Below are positions 61,607 through 64,000 of a stretch of 64,000 nt of DNA, one piece after another; position 1 is the stretch's first letter, and each line of letters begins with the position of its first letter. The DNA comes from Lethocerus indicus. Taxonomy: Eukaryota > Arthropoda > Insecta > Hemiptera > Belostomatidae. The notes beneath the pieces were generated by a model. That model was given only the letters and a program-made list of their open reading frames with translations. It did no database searches and was not told where the DNA came from. The translations under genes and the position numbers were made by a program. The stretch is taken from positions 6,245,637-6,309,636 of the forward strand of contig JACDQD010000010.1 of the NCBI GenBank assembly GCA_019843655.1, written 5' to 3'.

Positions 61607-62490
61607 GAGAGTACTGAGGACCGCCCTATCACATATTCCAAGCCAACGAGTCAACTTTCGAATTATTTTTCTGTCTGTCCGTTTTCAAAAATATCCTCAG
61701 TAAAACCTATAAAATGTACCGATGTACAGATTTCTGAGTTCGGTGACATTCCTACGTAAGTAACCCTTCGATATAACATTAGAGAAACCTGCCATTAATG
61801 GGTTTACGGAGTTTAAAGAAGCGAGATAACGACATTTCCCCGAGAGAAACAACCTAAGAGTGCGTCCGGGGTCATTTCCAGGGGCGGACGTTGCCAGTAA
61901 AGGCAGCGCACTATTTGGCAGCCCGTTCGGCTGCCTGTAAATGCAAATAGGAAATCACGATTTTCGCCCCTTCTCCGTCGTCTCATTTTCGCCCCGATTT
62001 CGTCGGCGACCGCTTGCCAACCCAGCTTTTCCCAACCCCGTGACTCAGACCGACTCCTCGATCGAGGAGCTTCCTCCCCCCCGGACGCAGGAGGGGTCGA
62101 CACCCCCGGACTTCCGCCGGAGTCGTTAGCGACGGCGCGGTCCCTTTCATCCGACTTTCTAAAGTTTTCTCCTCGTACGCAAATGGGAGAAGAAGAGACG
62201 TCGTCCCCGTTTTGGTGTCGTCCAAGAAAAGTGCATCTTATCTGAAGAACCCGGTACCGAGAACGGGTTACAGATCTGTGGATACTGTAATTAAGAAACA
62301 TTGCATACAACATAAATCTATATAGCCACTGACGAGTTGCTGGATTTCATAACTCGACATTTTTTCTAAGCTAAATTGATGAGGTATCTACCACCCCTCT
62401 ACAAGTACAACGGAAGAATTTTGCAGCTCGGACAATTCGCAGGAATCATAAATAAATCATTTCGAATTACACCTCTTGTGATCGCTCGAA

Positions 62491-62526
62491 GATTTGGTTT
62501 TTGCTAGACTGGTTTCGGCCTACTCG
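62491..62526. repeat. Foldback element, inner left-arm fragment
   Basis: GATTTGGTTTTTGCTAGACT followed by GGTTTCGGCCTACTCG matches the inner left arm with a few changes. Confidence 0.55.
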
Positions 62527-64000
62527 TGCGGGCGGGGAATTTTAATATTTATGCCCGCCGTCCAATTCTATTTTTGGACGGAAAAAAAGTGCGATATCCC
62601 GGATCGTGCGTCCCCGGCTCCTCATAAGGCTAATGCGTCTGAGAACGGCCGTATATTTAACGCCGGCGTCAGTGATTCATTGCCGAACCAGATTTTTCTC
62701 TGACCACTCCGAACTGACTAAAATATTTATAACGGGAGCGTGGGGCCGTGTTAAAGGCCCCCGGAGGATTCAGAAGGGGGTCTGGCCGTCCCAAATTTGG
62801 AGGACCGTTAAGTTCCACCGCCGGTGATAAATACTCTCGAAAGGAGCTCGATTCCAATTTCGTGGATGTGGGCATAATTTGAAACCAAATTCCTGATTTA
62901 TCGGGTTCACTATTAAATGGAACGGTATTACAGAAGTATGAAAAATGTCGGAACATATATATATAATTTATAAAATTTCGAATCGAAATTACACTGCCCG
63001 AGGCCATCCGATCTTCCTAATAGCTGCGTTTCACATGATTCGAGATTTAATGGAGGATATTATTATATGACGGTTGTATTGTAATTGAAGTGAAAACTGA
63101 AATCGTTCGTTCCATTCGAGTTTTCTCCTCGACAAGCAATTTGTTTAATTGAACGGCGAGTCCTTTCAATACTCGAATACGCAGTCTTGTTAATTAACTT
63201 ATTGTACTCGACGTGTACTCGGGTTTAATTGTAGGATGGCTATCTACTGAATGAGATTTTCGGCTAGTCCTCGGGATTGAAATTGAATTTAGCTCGAAAC
63301 TCTAGACCAGCGGCTTGGGAAAAACTGGAGCATAGTCTCCCCTCAGGACTGCTTTTTTACATAATATTATGTGGAAATAATGACTTAGGTTGAGAATTGT
63401 GTAATGTGTGCAGTGGACGAATCGAAACCTGTCAGCAAATTCGTAATCGAAATAGGAGCTTTTACATTCTTGTTTTTGTACTATTAACAATCAATGCTGA
63501 ATACGTGTTACAAGTATTGTAATTAATTTAATTGACTGGCGCGTTTTTAACAACAAAATTCGAGTTGTGACTCACAGTCGATCTGATTCTGAGTAGTAAA
63601 CCCCATTTATGGGATATACAAGTCACATATACCGCCGGGTAAGTCCGAGACGCAGTGTACTCTCATGCATTGAGCGAAATAAACCTTCTTGTCTCTCCGT
63701 TAGTTCATCTCGGTGTATTTTTTTGAGAATTTAGGAACGCTGTCCGGATCAGGATTCGTCCTTTCGTACAGGATGAATTAAATCCATTCTGTAAAGATTA
63801 TTTTAATTCCTGTCCTATTAAGCTTTCGGTCATTCATAAGGAAACTTTCGGGCGGATTTGTCACAGTAATATACCGATAGTCTGCCCATAACCGGGGAGG
63901 TTTCCGACATTTTGTTTTCGTTTTTTCGAAACCCTCTAATTCCGTGCAATTAGTCGAATTCGGTACTGTAAGCGGTGAAAGTAATTCGTCGCGTTAAATC

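Larger units (their letters stand above)
60366..64000. other. Start of the bestrophin intron after the 60194 exon
   Basis: The donor GTAAGT begins at 60366. No next exon was recognised before the window end. The stretch contains the possible SINE, two foldback fragments and a GC-rich patch (about 61860-62240). A 166-codon minus frame (61813-62313) in that patch has no recognised domain. Confidence 0.75.

Noticed and set aside
61813..62313. Minus-strand open frame of 166 codons
   Set aside because: Lies in a GC-rich patch where stops are rare; Arg/Ser/Gly-rich without motif.

Overview
The window reads as non-coding DNA from an animal nuclear genome, most likely an arthropod and probably an insect. 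Three things point that way: spliceosomal exons with GT-AG borders, a bestrophin-type chloride channel split by very long introns, and a mobile-element set typical of insects (mariner, hAT, piggyBac-like and Jockey-like LINE elements). The order and species are not determined. There is no sign of a bacterial, viral or organellar genome, and no operon, CRISPR array or rRNA was seen.

Only one gene can be supported. It is a bestrophin on the + strand, represented by two internal coding exons at 45441-45551 and 60194-60365. They join in frame (phase 2) and together match about residues 24-117 of human BEST1: first transmembrane helix, neck and start of the second helix. The intron between them is 14.6 kb. 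The exon for the first ~23 residues was not found upstream and the next exon was not found downstream, so the flanking introns probably run off both ends. The window is therefore best read as an internal slice of one long gene. At 21491 a strong acceptor is fused directly to a donor (CAG|GTGAGT) with a branch-point-like CTAAT and a pyrimidine tract. This is the form of a recursive splice site in the same orientation as the gene.

Layout. 1-10.2 kb: intron-like DNA with decayed foldback-repeat fragments and a 5'-truncated LINE copy (8.2-8.6 kb). 10.2-21 kb: an internally deleted mariner (10248-10460), a GA microsatellite, a second decayed mariner (18230-18727), and a hAT element (19612-20293) with an exact 8-bp target duplication and a piggyBac-like MITE nested inside it at TTAA. 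21.5 kb: the recursive-splice-like site. 22-45 kb: mostly plain sequence with a truncated MITE copy (28.8 kb), a foldback element (33.6 kb), a ~420-bp minisatellite (41.3 kb) and a LINE copy with target duplications (43.4 kb). 45-60 kb: the intron between the two bestrophin exons, with LINE copies (47.0, 53.4, 58.3 kb), foldback elements (49.3, 52.8 kb) and an intact 31-bp-TIR MITE (53.9 kb). 60.4-64 kb: downstream intron with a possible tRNA-derived SINE.

The four larger LINE fragments lie antisense to the bestrophin gene, which fits selection against sense insertions in introns. All calls were made by reading the sequence. No database search or alignment was run.
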